A DNA stretch of 64,000 nucleotides from Anaerolinea sp. Lineage in GTDB: Bacteria > Chloroflexota > Anaerolineae > Anaerolineales > Anaerolineaceae. The notes beneath the pieces are model-generated. The model saw only the letters and a program-made list of their open reading frames with translations, did not search any database and was not told the origin of the DNA. Of the stretch, positions 34,028 through 41,949 are shown one piece after another (position 1 is the stretch's first letter; every line of letters begins with the position of its first letter). The position numbers and the translations under genes are program-made. The stretch is from positions 186,001 through 250,000 of the forward strand of contig JARKPU010000022.1 in NCBI GenBank assembly GCA_029975055.1, read 5' to 3'.

Positions 34028-35836
34028 CTACAGCTCGGCGGAGCGGGTGCGGATGCGCTCGGTGACGAGGGCGATGAACTCATCCACGGGCATCACCTGC
34101 TGCGCGCCGTCGCGCTTGCGCAGGGCCACCGCCCCGGCGCTCACTTCCTTCTCGCCGACGACGAGCATATACGGCACTTTGAAGAGCTGCGCCTTGCGGA
34201 TCTTGGCGTTCATGCGGTCGGCGGTCAGGTCGGCCTCCACGCGCACCCCGGCTTCGTGCAGGCGCTTTTCCAGCCCGAGGGCATATTCGTTCTGGCTGTC
34301 GGTGATGGGAATGATGCGCACCTGCTCAGGCGAGAGCCAGACGGGGAACGCCCCCGCGTAATGTTCGAGGAGGAAGCCGATCATGCGCTCGTGCGTGCCG
34401 AGCGGCGCGCGGTGGATGCACAGGGGCATCTCCTCCTGGCCGTCCTCGTTGATGAAGGTCAGGCCAAAGCGGGCGGGCTGGGCAAAATCCACCTGGTTGG
34501 TGGCAATGGAAAACTCGCGGCCGATGGCGCTCTTGGCCTGCACGTCGATCTTCGGGCCGTAGAAGGCGGCTTCATCGGCGATCTCGATGAACGGGATATC
34601 GTGCTTGATCATCGCCTGGCGCACCATATCTTCAGTCTTCTTCCACATCTCCGGGTTGTTGACGTACTTCTTGCCAAGCCCTTTGGGGTGATGCGTGCTG
34701 AAGCGCATGAAATACTCGGTGACGCCGAAGAGCTTGAAGTATTCCACGTACATGTTCACCACGTCGGTGAACTCTTCCTCGAACTGCTGCTCGGTGCAAT
34801 AGATATGGGCGTCGTTCATCTGCAGCGAGCGCACGCGCATCAGCCCGAACAACTCGCCGGATTTTTCGTAGCGATAGCACGTACCGTACTCGCCCAGGCG
34901 CAGCGGCAGGTCGCGGTAGCTGTGCGGCTTGGAGGCGAAGATCTTGTGGTGCATCGGGCAGTTCATCGGCTTGACGTAGTAGCGCACGCCCTCCAGCTCC
35001 ATGGGCGGGTACATCGTCTCGGCGTAGTAGGGCAGGTGGCCCGAGTGCAGAAAGAGATCCTCTTTGGCGAGGTTGGGCGTGCGCACGCGCACGTAACCGT
35101 GCTGGAATTCGGTCTCTTTGGCCAGGCGCTCGAGCTCCTCGATCATCGCGCCGCCGCGCGGCAGCCAGAGCGGCAGGCCCGGCCCCACCTCTTCATCGAA
35201 GGTGAAGATCTCCAGCTCCTTGCCCAGCTTGCGGTGATCACGCTTCTTGGCCTCTTCCAGCCGCCAGAGGTAATCCTTAAGCTCGTCGGGGGTATTCCAG
35301 GCCGTGCCATAGATGCGCTGCAGCATGGGGTTGTGCTCATCGCCGCGCCAGTAGGCTCCCGAGACGTTCATCAGCTTGAGCGCCTTAGGGTTGATCTCGC
35401 GGGTATTCTCCACATGCGGGCCGCGGCACAGGTCGGTGAAGGTATCGTGCACGTAAAGCGAGATCTCGGGCTTTTCGGCGAGCGGGTTGCCGTGCTCGTC
35501 CACTTCGCCCGTCTCTAACCCGTTGATCAGCTCGAGCTTGTAAGGTTGGTCTTTGAAGATCTGCCGGGCCTCATCCGCCGAGACGACCTTGCGCGTGAAG
35601 GCGTGGTTGCCTTTGACGATCTCGACCATGCGCTTCTCGATCTTCTCCAGGTCTTCGGGGGTGAGGGTGCGCGGGAGGTCGAAATCATAATAAAAGCCCT
35701 CGTCAATGGCCGGGCCGATGGCGTACTTGGCGGTCGGGAACATCTCCAGCACTGCCTGAGCCATGACATGGGCGCTCGAGTGGCGGATGCGGAAGAGTTT
35801 GGAATCCTCATACCGTTCGTGCATCTTCGCAACCAT
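34028..35836 (-). CDS. thrS: Threonyl-tRNA synthetase (short form without TGS domain)
   Basis: The 602-residue class II synthetase starts directly with the editing-domain region: RHSSAHVMAQAV and HTFTDLCRGPHV are the H-x3-H and C-x3-H editing motifs. The catalytic core has YVKPMNCPMHHKIF with a zinc ligand, motif 2 (GTCYRYEKSGELFG) and motif 3 (GTHERMIGFLLEHY), then the anticodon domain. The usual N-terminal TGS domain (about 60 residues) is absent. The ATG at 35834-35836 is fixed by GGAGG upstream; the open frame beyond it is T-box leader. It charges tRNA-Thr and is controlled by that leader. Confidence 0.96.
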   Translation of the reverse strand: MVAKMHERYEDSKLFRIRHSSAHVMAQAVLEMFPTAKYAIGPAIDEGFYYDFDLPRTLTPEDLEKIEKRMVEIVKGNHAFTRKVVSADEARQIFKDQPYKLELINGLETGEVDEHGNPLAEKPEISLYVHDTFTDLCRGPHVENTREINPKALKLMNVSGAYWRGDEHNPMLQRIYGTAWNTPDELKDYLWRLEEAKKRDHRKLGKELEIFTFDEEVGPGLPLWLPRGGAMIEELERLAKETEFQHGYVRVRTPNLAKEDLFLHSGHLPYYAETMYPPMELEGVRYYVKPMNCPMHHKIFASKPHSYRDLPLRLGEYGTCYRYEKSGELFGLMRVRSLQMNDAHIYCTEQQFEEEFTDVVNMYVEYFKLFGVTEYFMRFSTHHPKGLGKKYVNNPEMWKKTEDMVRQAMIKHDIPFIEIADEAAFYGPKIDVQAKSAIGREFSIATNQVDFAQPARFGLTFINEDGQEEMPLCIHRAPLGTHERMIGFLLEHYAGAFPVWLSPEQVRIIPITDSQNEYALGLEKRLHEAGVRVEADLTADRMNAKIRKAQLFKVPYMLVVGEKEVSAGAVALRKRDGAQQVMPVDEFIALVTERIRTRSAEL

Positions 35837-35839
35837 AGA

Positions 35840-36110
35840 AACCTCCTTCAAAAACAAAAGCGCCCGTCCCCTGGCCGTCTTTTGACGGCGCTGGGGCGAG
35901 CGATCATCGCACGCGGTTCCACCCAGGTTCACCCCGCACGCGGGGGGTGATCTCTGTGAGCCGTTAACGGGGCAGTCCGTCTTGCCCTAGATTGCGGTTT
36001 GGGCAGCCGCTCGCGGGTGGTTTTCGGCGTCTGGCACTCCTGAGTGGGCTCTCAATCGGCGGCCCGCTCTCCCTGTCGGCGCACAGGCGCGTACTCGTCC
36101 CGGTCATCGC
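35840..36110 (-). promoter_or_regulatory. T-box riboswitch of thrS
   Basis: On the minus strand the leader contains GGGTGGAACCGCG (35912-35925), the conserved T-box antiterminator sequence, and GGGACGAGTA near its 5' end, matching the stem I AGTA loop. The UGGN bulge reads UGGA; its A can pair with U73, the discriminator of tRNA-Thr as in the gene at 20390. A candidate specifier ACC (Thr) followed by A lies at 36018-36021. A terminator hairpin with a T tract (35850-35899) precedes thrS. Uncharged tRNA-Thr should stabilise the antiterminator and switch thrS on. The specifier position is the least certain part. Confidence 0.88.
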
Positions 36111-36119
36111 GTTTTGCAG

Positions 36120-36193
36120 TGGGCGGTATAGGGCTCGAACCTACGACCTCACGGATGTCAACCGTGTGCTCTAACCAACTGAGCTAACCGCCC
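36120..36193 (-). tRNA. tRNA-Val (anticodon GAC)
   Basis: A 74-nt cloverleaf: acceptor GGGCGGT/ACCGCCC, D arm GCTC/GAGC, anticodon arm CACGG-TTGACAT-CCGTG, T loop TTCGAGC and discriminator A. CCA is not encoded. It ends only about 10 nt before the thrS T-box, so both could come from one transcript. Confidence 0.96.
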
Positions 36194-36208
36194 GCAATTG
36201 TGCCCCCT

Positions 36209-36237
36209 ATTATAGCCAGATTCACCCGCCTTGACAA
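36209..36237 (-). promoter_or_regulatory. Promoter of tRNA-Val (and possibly thrS)
   Basis: On the minus strand TTGTCA (36232-36237), 17-bp spacer and TATAAT (36209-36214). No separate strong promoter is seen between the tRNA and the T-box, so this one may drive both. Confidence 0.82.
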
Positions 36238-36380
36238 TGGATAAAGGAAGCAGTTTTTTACCCGGGCGCATCCGCAGCCGGGATGAAAACGGCGGCCCGG
36301 GTTGTCATCAAATTGTCATCGAATTGGCCTACAATCGAACTATCGCTGCAAACCGATATGCCCCCCGAGGAGGTGACCCC

Positions 36381-36989
36381 GTGAACCGTTCCCGCCCCGC
36401 CAAAAACGCCCGCAAGCCGTTCCCGGCAATCGGGCTGATCGCCATCCTGCTCGCCATCGGGGTGCTCATCACAGCCGGCGGGTTCACCTTTGCCGCCAGT
36501 CAGGAACAGCACGATGCCTTCTGCGCCTCCTGCCACACCCAGCCGGAATCGACCTTCTTCCAGCGCTCGACGGCCGAGCAGGCGGTGGACCTGGCCTCGG
36601 CGCACACCGCCGAAGCCACCCGCTGCATCGACTGCCACTCGGGCCCCGGCATCGGCGGGCGCATCTCAGCCGAGTTGATGGGCGCACACAACGCGCTGGC
36701 GTGGTTCACCAAAACAGCCGTCCAGCCGGCGGTGCTCTCGAAGCCCATTGCCGATGCGAACTGCCTGAAGTGCCACAGCGATGTCACCGCTGGGCGGGGC
36801 AGGAACAACCACTTTCACGCCTTCCTGGCGCGCTGGCAGAGCCGCGACCCCAACGCCGCCACGTGCGTGAGCTGCCACAGCAGCCACACCACCGACGGCG
36901 ATGCGCAGCAATTCCTTAATCAGGCGCGCACCGAGGCCGTCTGCCAGGCCTGCCACACAGCCCTGGGAGAGGGCGGTGAAGAGGATTGA
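36381..36989 (+). CDS. Membrane-anchored five-heme cytochrome c (NapC/NrfH-like layout)
   Basis: The 202-residue protein has an N-terminal anchor helix (about residues 16-40) and five heme-binding CxxCH motifs: CASCH, CIDCH, CLKCH, CVSCH and CQACH. This fits the small multiheme cytochromes that take electrons from the quinone pool and pass them to periplasmic reductases. No reductase gene is next to it. The GTG start is chosen for the GAGGAGG site 9 nt upstream. A TACAAT box at 36330-36335 and two direct repeats TTGTCATC (36302, 36313) lie before the gene. The heme count equals the number of motifs; more distal ligands cannot be assigned. Confidence 0.85.
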   Translation: MNRSRPAKNARKPFPAIGLIAILLAIGVLITAGGFTFAASQEQHDAFCASCHTQPESTFFQRSTAEQAVDLASAHTAEATRCIDCHSGPGIGGRISAELMGAHNALAWFTKTAVQPAVLSKPIADANCLKCHSDVTAGRGRNNHFHAFLARWQSRDPNAATCVSCHSSHTTDGDAQQFLNQARTEAVCQACHTALGEGGEED

Positions 36990-37088
36990 TCAGAACAGCG
37001 GAAGCTGCTTTTCGGGCCGGTAGCGCTTGACCTGCGTATCCAGGCCGAACTGGGCGCACAGGCCGGGAAAATGCCTGTCGAGCTGTTC
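36990..37088 (-). pseudogene. Remnant of a gene end (32 codons, no start)
   Basis: On the minus strand 32 codons run into TGA 36990-36992, ending KRYRPEKQLPLF. Codon choice and composition look like a true protein end, yet a TAA precedes the first codon in frame, and no start codon or ribosome-binding site is present. It sits directly against the cytochrome stop. It is most likely a decayed gene fragment. I cannot name the parent family. Confidence 0.35.
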
Positions 37089-37162
37089 TTATGACCAGGC
37101 TCGCGACATGCCGAACCAGGGATTTACATCTCTCATCGCCTCATCGACCCTTCGACTCTTCA

Positions 37163-37612
37163 CTATTTTGGCAGCAGCCCAAACACCTTGTTGAACCAGC
37201 GGTGGATGCCGTGGAATTTTTCTTTGCTGGCAAACATCAAAATGCACTGCCCGGTGACCACCGTCAGGCCAAGCTCATGAGCGGCCTTCACCGCGGCTTC
37301 TGAATCTGCGCCCTGCTGCAGCCAGACGCGCGTGATGCCCTCCGCGGCGGCCTCGCGGACGGCAGCTTCCGAATCTTCCTGCTTGACCATGATGAGCGCC
37401 CCGCCGGGTTTCTCCGGCAGGTCGTGCAGGCTGGTATAAAGCGTCTCCTCGCCGGCCTTGCCCCCATTGCGATTGACCGGATACACCGTGTACCCGCTGG
37501 CGCGCAGTTCTTTCATGGTCGCATTGCTGAACTTCTCCGGCTTGCGCGACACCCCGACCAGCGCCAGGACGCGCTGAGACACAAACTCTTCCACTACCGA
37601 TTTACTGACCAT
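37163..37612 (-). CDS. CoA-binding domain protein (YccU-like)
   Basis: The 149-residue protein is a single Rossmann-type CoA-binding domain: ALVGVSRKPEKFSNATMKEL, YPVNRNGGKAGEE, ITRVWLQQGADSE and GLTVVTGQCILM, the last being the conserved cysteine region of this family. These stand-alone domains resemble the N-terminus of acyl-CoA synthetases; their role is unknown. The ATG is preferred over the upstream GTG because GGAGG overlaps that GTG and lies 5 nt before the ATG. Confidence 0.88.
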   Translation of the reverse strand: MVSKSVVEEFVSQRVLALVGVSRKPEKFSNATMKELRASGYTVYPVNRNGGKAGEETLYTSLHDLPEKPGGALIMVKQEDSEAAVREAAAEGITRVWLQQGADSEAAVKAAHELGLTVVTGQCILMFASKEKFHGIHRWFNKVFGLLPK

Positions 37613-37723
37613 CTTACCCTCCACAAGGATGTACGTACGATTGGAATTGTAGTTGCACTTCGATAAGGGGAGAAATGAGAGGACGGGAATATCTCGTCAA
37701 CGGCTCGGGCCGGATGAAGTTTC

Positions 37724-38092
37724 TCACCTGACGAGGTCGATGAAGCTGAAGCCCAGTTCGTTGGTCAGCAGGTCGTGGGCCGAGGTCATCAGGTCTTGCA
37801 TGCGTTCGAACGCCTGGGCCTGACGGGCGAGTGCCGGGTGGGCCTTCATCTCGCGCTCCAGCTTGAAGTATTCATCAAGCTCACCGCCCGAGATCACCTC
37901 GCCCGCGTTCTGGCGCTGCACCAGGTCGTCATAAGCCGTTTCGACGAGGGCCTTCAGGCGGGCGGCTTCGCCGTCTTGCGCCGCATCGCGCCCGGCCTGC
38001 AGGTACGCCTGCACGGCGGGGCTTTCGCGCAGCGCCTCGCCAAGCTCGCGGGCCAGCCTGATCAGTTCATCATTTTTCGAAGCAATTTCCAT
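37724..38092 (-). CDS. YlbF-family protein
   Basis: The 122-residue all-helical protein contains ELIRLARELGEALRESPAVQAY, then LEREMKAHPALARQAQAFERMQ, the pattern of YlbF/YmcA (DUF964). In Bacillus these proteins form a complex with YaaT that changes RNase Y action. The ATG at 38090-38092 begins MEIASKNDEL. It follows a second related gene by 47 bp on the same strand. Confidence 0.75.
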   Translation of the reverse strand: MEIASKNDELIRLARELGEALRESPAVQAYLQAGRDAAQDGEAARLKALVETAYDDLVQRQNAGEVISGGELDEYFKLEREMKAHPALARQAQAFERMQDLMTSAHDLLTNELGFSFIDLVR

Positions 38093-38139
38093 TGTACTCG
38101 CCTGGTTCCGGCCAGACCTGGCCGGGAGATGTGCTAACC

Positions 38140-38511
38140 TCAGGTGTGCCCGCCTGGGCGGACGTTGGCGGAAAATTCCACCCCGGCGGCAGCGGCAATC
38201 GCGCGGTCCACCTCGGCGCACAGGGCGCGCAAGGCCTGCACCGCCCGGTTGTAAGCCGCCATCACCGGCAGGGCCTGCAGTTCGGTCTGCAAGGCAGCCG
38301 TATCGGTGCAGCCGAAGGAGACCCGGCAGTTGCGAATCTGGCGAATCAAGCGCGCCACCTCGGCGTCGCGAGAGATGGCCTGCGAAGCCCGAAGATAGGC
38401 CTGGTATTCGGGCGAGCGGATAAGCCCTTCAGCCAGCCGGCGCACCGCCAGGGCGGTGCGGTCATCAACCGGGCTGTCGAATGCTCGCAGCGGGAGAACG
38501 GTGGTTTCCAT
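38140..38511 (-). CDS. Second YlbF/YmcA-like protein
   Basis: The 123-residue helical protein has RRLAEGLIRSPEYQAYLRA followed by a helix with ARLIRQIRNC and a final segment AVQALRALCAEVDRAI, weakly similar in layout to the next gene. Cys residues (CRVSFGC, LCAEV) recall the Fe-S cysteines reported for the YlbF-YmcA-YaaT complex, but this is only suggestive. A TATACT box precedes it; no Shine-Dalgarno is seen. Start may be the TTG two codons upstream. Confidence 0.6.
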   Translation of the reverse strand: METTVLPLRAFDSPVDDRTALAVRRLAEGLIRSPEYQAYLRASQAISRDAEVARLIRQIRNCRVSFGCTDTAALQTELQALPVMAAYNRAVQALRALCAEVDRAIAAAAGVEFSANVRPGGHT

Positions 38512-38604
38512 AGGCAATCTGGATTAAGTATAGGGAATTTACCCGATTCTTACAACGACTGATATCCCCATCCGGGGCGACAAACGTAACCTGGGCGCGC
38601 CATC

Positions 38605-39615
38605 TCAGGCGGGGCCGCGCAGAACGCGCAGCACGGCAATTTTGGTCGGGTGATTGAAGGGCGAAGGGTCGGCCGGCGGCGCGGAGACGCGCGTGGCGGG
38701 GTAGCCGGTCACATCCTCGGGGACGGGGATCAATTCCTCCACCGCCAGGTAACCGCCCTCACCCAATGCCTCCAGCACGCGCAGGTAAACGGCGCCGGAG
38801 GTGAACAGGGCATTGTTGACCGCCACCAGCCGCCCGCCCTGGCGGACGAGCGGGCGCACTTTGTTGATCAGCCGGGCCGGATCGCTCACCAGGTCTACGC
38901 GCCCGCCCGAAGTTTCGGAGAAAAAAGGCGGGTCGAGGATGACTAAATCGAAGGTCTCGCCGCGGCGGCGGAGCTGGCCGGCCAGGCGGAAGAAATCGCC
39001 CGCCCAGAAGTCGGCGCGGTTCACCTTCCAGCCATTGAGGGCGAAGGTATCTTTGGCAAGGTTGAGGAAGCGCGCCTTGAGGTCGGCCTGGAAGACGCGC
39101 GCCGCGCCGCCCGCCGCGCAGGCCGCCCCCAGGCTGCCGGTGTAGGCAAAGGTGTTGAGCACGCTCAGCCCCGTGGAATTTTTTTTGAGCCAGGCCCGCA
39201 GCAGGCGCGTATCGAGGTAGAAGGTGGAATCCTGGTGAAGCGTCAGGTTGAGCGCGTACCAGATTCCGTTTTCGCGCACCCTCCGCGCCGGAGGGCCGCC
39301 CCACAGGAGCCGCCCATTGCGCTCCTCCGGCGTGGCACCGCGGCGAACCTTCACGAGCGCCGTTGAAAGCCAGGGCAGGCGCGCGCGATAGAACTCGGCC
39401 GCGGCGGGCACCCAGGCGGCCAGCCGGGCAGGGTCTTCGGCGTAGTTGTAGATCACCAGCGTGGCGGCGTAGAGGTCCACAACAAGGTCGGGCAGGCCCT
39501 CGAAAAAGCCGTTGAACAGGCGCAGGGCCGTGTTGTGCGGCTCGGTCAGAAGGGGCAGGCGGGCATCCAGCGCGGCGGAGAGGAGGGTTTCAGAGGACAC
39601 GGGGCTGCATTTCAT
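38605..39615 (-). CDS. Class I SAM-dependent rRNA methyltransferase (RlmI/RlmK-like)
   Basis: The 336-residue protein has the RlmI-type core: SVLNTFAYTGSLGAACAAGG (SAM loop), VFQADLKARFLNLAKDTFALNG, and FDLVILDPPFF (catalytic DPPxF), then KVRPLVRQGGRLVAVNNA. The N-terminal part (NGFFEGLPDLVVDLYAATLV) corresponds to the domain before the methyltransferase fold. It probably methylates a base of 23S rRNA. No PUA domain is visible. Upstream, AAGTTA-N5-TAACTT (39736-39752) overlaps a TACAAT box and may be an operator. Confidence 0.82.
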   Translation of the reverse strand: MKCSPVSSETLLSAALDARLPLLTEPHNTALRLFNGFFEGLPDLVVDLYAATLVIYNYAEDPARLAAWVPAAAEFYRARLPWLSTALVKVRRGATPEERNGRLLWGGPPARRVRENGIWYALNLTLHQDSTFYLDTRLLRAWLKKNSTGLSVLNTFAYTGSLGAACAAGGAARVFQADLKARFLNLAKDTFALNGWKVNRADFWAGDFFRLAGQLRRRGETFDLVILDPPFFSETSGGRVDLVSDPARLINKVRPLVRQGGRLVAVNNALFTSGAVYLRVLEALGEGGYLAVEELIPVPEDVTGYPATRVSAPPADPSPFNHPTKIAVLRVLRGPA

Positions 39616-39735
39616 GAAATACCTGGGTAGATCCGAACAACGATGATCATCTGCCGTTCCACATTGCATGATCCATGGTTATCCATTGCCGAGGTAAGCG
39701 CATAGGCCGGCAAATAAAGAAACGGCCCGGTGAAT

Positions 39736-39752
39736 AAGTTATATTGTAACTT
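39736..39752. promoter_or_regulatory. Possible operator AAGTTA-N5-TAACTT
   Basis: A 17-bp interrupted palindrome lies in the 286-bp gap between tyrS and the methyltransferase gene. It contains TACAAT on the minus strand, a possible -10 box for the methyltransferase. A regulator is not known. Confidence 0.35.
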
Positions 39753-39774
39753 CTCAGGGGCCCACCCACGGCAC

Positions 39775-39821
39775 AAAACCGGTGTGCACAGAGGGCTGTA
39801 ACCCTTGCGCACACCGGTTTT
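39775..39821 (-). terminator. Long hairpin after tyrS
   Basis: AAAACCGGTGTGC (39775-39787) pairs with GCACACCGGTTTT (39809-39821), 13 bp, with a nested AGGG/CCCT in the loop. T runs exist on both sides, so it may terminate either strand. Another hairpin, GGCGGATG/CATCCGCC (39870-39896), lies between it and the tyrS stop. Confidence 0.55.
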
Positions 39822-39901
39822 TCAAGAAACTCGGGGGGGCCCATCGTTCTTTTAAGGACACCCCCCCTCGGCGGATGACCAGGCTGGCCATCCGCCGGAG
39901 G

Positions 39902-41182
39902 TCAATCCAACACCTTCACCAGCGTGTAATTCTTGCGGCCTTTGCGCAAGACGATAAACCGGCCTTCCAGCGCGTCGCCCAGGGTGACGGAGCGGGCCGC
40001 ATCGGCGGCGCGGCGGTTGTTCAGGTTGATACCGCCCTCGGCGATGCTGCGGCGCGCCTCGCCTTTCGACTTCGCCACGCCGGCCAATACCAGCAGATCC
40101 ACCAGCGGCAGCCCGGGGCCTTCGAGCTGCGTTTTGGGCAGCTCGCAAGAGGGCACGTCGGAGAAAATATCGGCGATTTCTGCAGCCGAAAGGCCGGTGA
40201 TCTCACCGCCAAACAGGGCTTGCGAGGCCTGCTCGGCGCGGGCCAGGGCCGTCTCGCCATGCAGGCGGGCGGTCATATCGCGCGCCAGGGCGCGGTGCGG
40301 CTCGCGCTGCTCGGGGCGCTCGGCCAGGCTGGCTTCCAAAGCGGCGATCTCTTCCTGGGTGAAGAAGGTGAAATACTTCAGGTTCTTGATCACGTCGCGG
40401 TCGTCGGTGTTCAGCCAGAACTGGTAGAAGCGGAACGGCGAGGTCTTCTCCGGGTCGAGCCAGACGGAACCGGATTCCGTCTTGCCGAACTTGGTGCCAT
40501 CGGCCTTGGTGAGCAGGTTGTAAACCATCGCGTAAGCAGAGCCGCCGCGCGCCCGCCGGATCAGCTCCACCCCGGCGACGATGTTGCCCCACTGGTCGCT
40601 GCCACCCGTTTGCAGGCGGCAGCCATAGGTGTCGTAGAGATGCATGAAGTCATACGATTGGAGCAGCATGTAGCTGAACTCGGTGAAGGAAAGGCCCTCC
40701 TCGCGCTCGAGGCGCGTCTTGACCGAATCCTTGGCAAGCATGTAGTTGACGGTGAAGTGCTTGCCCGTGTCGCGCAGGAAATTCACCAGGTTGAGCTCGA
40801 GCAGCCAATCGGCGTTGTTGAGCAGCATGGCCGGGTTGCTTTTCACCTCAAAATCGAGCAGGTGAGCGAGCTGCTTTTTGATGCAGGAGACGTTGTACTC
40901 GATTTGCTCGCGGGTGAGCAGGTTGCGCTCGGAGGATTTGCCGCTTGGATCGCCGATCATGCCGGTGCCGCCGCCTGCCAGGGCGATGGGGGTGTGCCCG
41001 AAGCGCTGCAGGCGCGCCAGGGCGATCAATGGGATGGTGTGGCCCACGTGCAGACTGTCGGCGGTGGGGTCGAAGCCGTTGTACACGGTGACCTTTTCTT
41101 TGGCCAGCAGTTCAGGCACGCCCTCGATATGATCGAAGATCAGGCCGCGCCACTTCAATTCGTCGAATGCGTTGGTGATCAT
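39902..41182 (-). CDS. tyrS: Tyrosyl-tRNA synthetase
   Basis: The 426-residue class I enzyme charges tRNA-Tyr. Seen are [16 protein letters not shown] (HIGH motif), [26 protein letters not shown] and KFGKTESGS (KMSKS motif), followed by a C-terminal S4 RNA-binding domain ([18 protein letters not shown]). Length is normal. The ATG has AGGAAGGA upstream. The gene lies 49 bp after a terminator hairpin that belongs to a Tyr-rich leader peptide region (41231-41402), so expression is probably attenuated. A TATACT box nearer the start could give basal expression. Confidence 0.97.
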   Translation of the reverse strand: MITNAFDELKWRGLIFDHIEGVPELLAKEKVTVYNGFDPTADSLHVGHTIPLIALARLQRFGHTPIALAGGGTGMIGDPSGKSSERNLLTREQIEYNVSCIKKQLAHLLDFEVKSNPAMLLNNADWLLELNLVNFLRDTGKHFTVNYMLAKDSVKTRLEREEGLSFTEFSYMLLQSYDFMHLYDTYGCRLQTGGSDQWGNIVAGVELIRRARGGSAYAMVYNLLTKADGTKFGKTESGSVWLDPEKTSPFRFYQFWLNTDDRDVIKNLKYFTFFTQEEIAALEASLAERPEQREPHRALARDMTARLHGETALARAEQASQALFGGEITGLSAAEIADIFSDVPSCELPKTQLEGPGLPLVDLLVLAGVAKSKGEARRSIAEGGINLNNRRAADAARSVTLGDALEGRFIVLRKGRKNYTLVKVLD

Positions 41183-41230
41183 TCCTTCCTCTCCAGTTGA
41201 ACGGGGCTAGTATAACATCCTTTTGAACAC

Positions 41231-41262
41231 AAAAAAGCAGCCACCCGCTGGTGGGTGGCTGC
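41231..41262 (-). terminator. Attenuator terminator of the tyrS leader
   Basis: On the minus strand GCAGCCACCC (41253-41262) pairs with GGGTGGCTGC (41237-41246), 10 bp with a 6-nt loop, followed by six U. A competing pairing is possible between GTGGGTTGG upstream (41296-41304) and CCACCCAC of the terminator arm. Confidence 0.9.
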
Positions 41263-41316
41263 CATGCAGACCGGATTCAGGCTAGCTGTGCGTCCCCAAC
41301 CCACAACGGGCTCTCG

Positions 41317-41364
41317 TCAGAGAACCTCGTAGGAATAGGGGTAGGCATACAGCGGAGCGAACAT
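41317..41364 (-). CDS. Tyrosine-rich leader peptide of tyrS (15 aa)
   Basis: The minus-strand frame reads MFAPLYAYPYSYEVL and stops at TGA 41317-41319. Four of residues 6-12 are Tyr (codons at 41347-41349, 41341-41343, 41335-41337 and 41329-41331). It lies between a strong promoter and the terminator in front of tyrS, as expected for ribosome-mediated attenuation. The ATG is only about 3 nt after the expected transcription start, so translation would be nearly leaderless. A 7-bp hairpin, GGTTCTC/GAGAGCC (41309-41326), holds the stop codon in its loop. Confidence 0.75.
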   Translation of the reverse strand: MFAPLYAYPYSYEVL

Positions 41365-41373
41365 AGTGCGTTA

Positions 41374-41402
41374 ATTATACACCGTTCAATGGGCTGATGC
41401 AA
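41374..41402 (-). promoter_or_regulatory. Promoter of the tyrS leader
   Basis: On the minus strand TTGCAT (41397-41402), 17-bp spacer and TATAAT (41374-41379). Confidence 0.85.
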
Positions 41403-41441
41403 CGGGTTATTTTAAGGTTTTTCCGCTTCCTCAAATGAACG

Positions 41442-41774
41442 TCAGGCGATCTTTTCGAGCACCACCGCCGTGCCATAGGCCAGCACCTCGGTGACGCCGT
41501 CCATCACGTCGTTGGCATCGTAGCGCATGCCGATCAGCCCATTGGCGCCCTTTTCGACGGCATGCTGGACCATCAAATCATAGGCTTCCTGGCGGGCGTG
41601 CTCGCACAGCTCGGTGTAGGTGGTGATGTTGCCGCCGAAGATGGTCTCGATGCCGCCGACGAAGTTACCCACGATGCTGCGCGAGCGCACGGTGACGCCG
41701 CGCACCACGCCCAGGTAGCGCACGATGCGGTAGCCGGAAAAATCAAAAGCTGTCGTTACCAGGTTGGGGTCCAT
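41442..41774 (-). CDS. YbjQ-family (UPF0145) protein
   Basis: The 110-residue protein shows the YbjQ pattern: VVRGVTVRSRSIVGNFVGGIETIFGG is the conserved loop, followed by ANGLIGMRYDANDV. Proteins of this family form pentamers and have been called heavy-metal-binding domains, without proven function. AAGGAGA lies 6 nt before the ATG; a TACAAT box is further upstream. Confidence 0.9.
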   Translation of the reverse strand: MDPNLVTTAFDFSGYRIVRYLGVVRGVTVRSRSIVGNFVGGIETIFGGNITTYTELCEHARQEAYDLMVQHAVEKGANGLIGMRYDANDVMDGVTEVLAYGTAVVLEKIA

Positions 41775-41829
41775 AGATAATCTCCTTGGGTTCATTGTAG
41801 GCCACGCCGGGAGAGCGGGATATCAAGGG

Positions 41830-41935
41830 AAAGTAAAAACACCCCCTCCCAAACACCGCCCCTGCGGGCGCACCCGGGGTGTCCCCCAAAATCGCGGCGA
41901 TTTTGGGGGAGGGCCGGGGTGGGGGTCGACGGCCG
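41830..41935. repeat. GC-rich palindromic intergenic repeat
   Basis: The gap between the YbjQ-family and LCP genes holds CCCCCAAAATCG (41883-41894) facing CGATTTTGGGGG (41898-41909), flanked by CCCTCCC- and GGGTGGGGG-type runs. It looks like a dispersed repeat; related CCCTCACCC/GGGAGAGGG runs occur at 52939-52993. Confidence 0.6.
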
Positions 41936-41949
41936 GGGGGAAACTCATT

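Noticed and set aside
41183..41441. T-box in front of tyrS
   Set aside because: The sequence GGTGGNACCGCG and the AGTA stem I are absent; instead a Tyr-codon leader is present.
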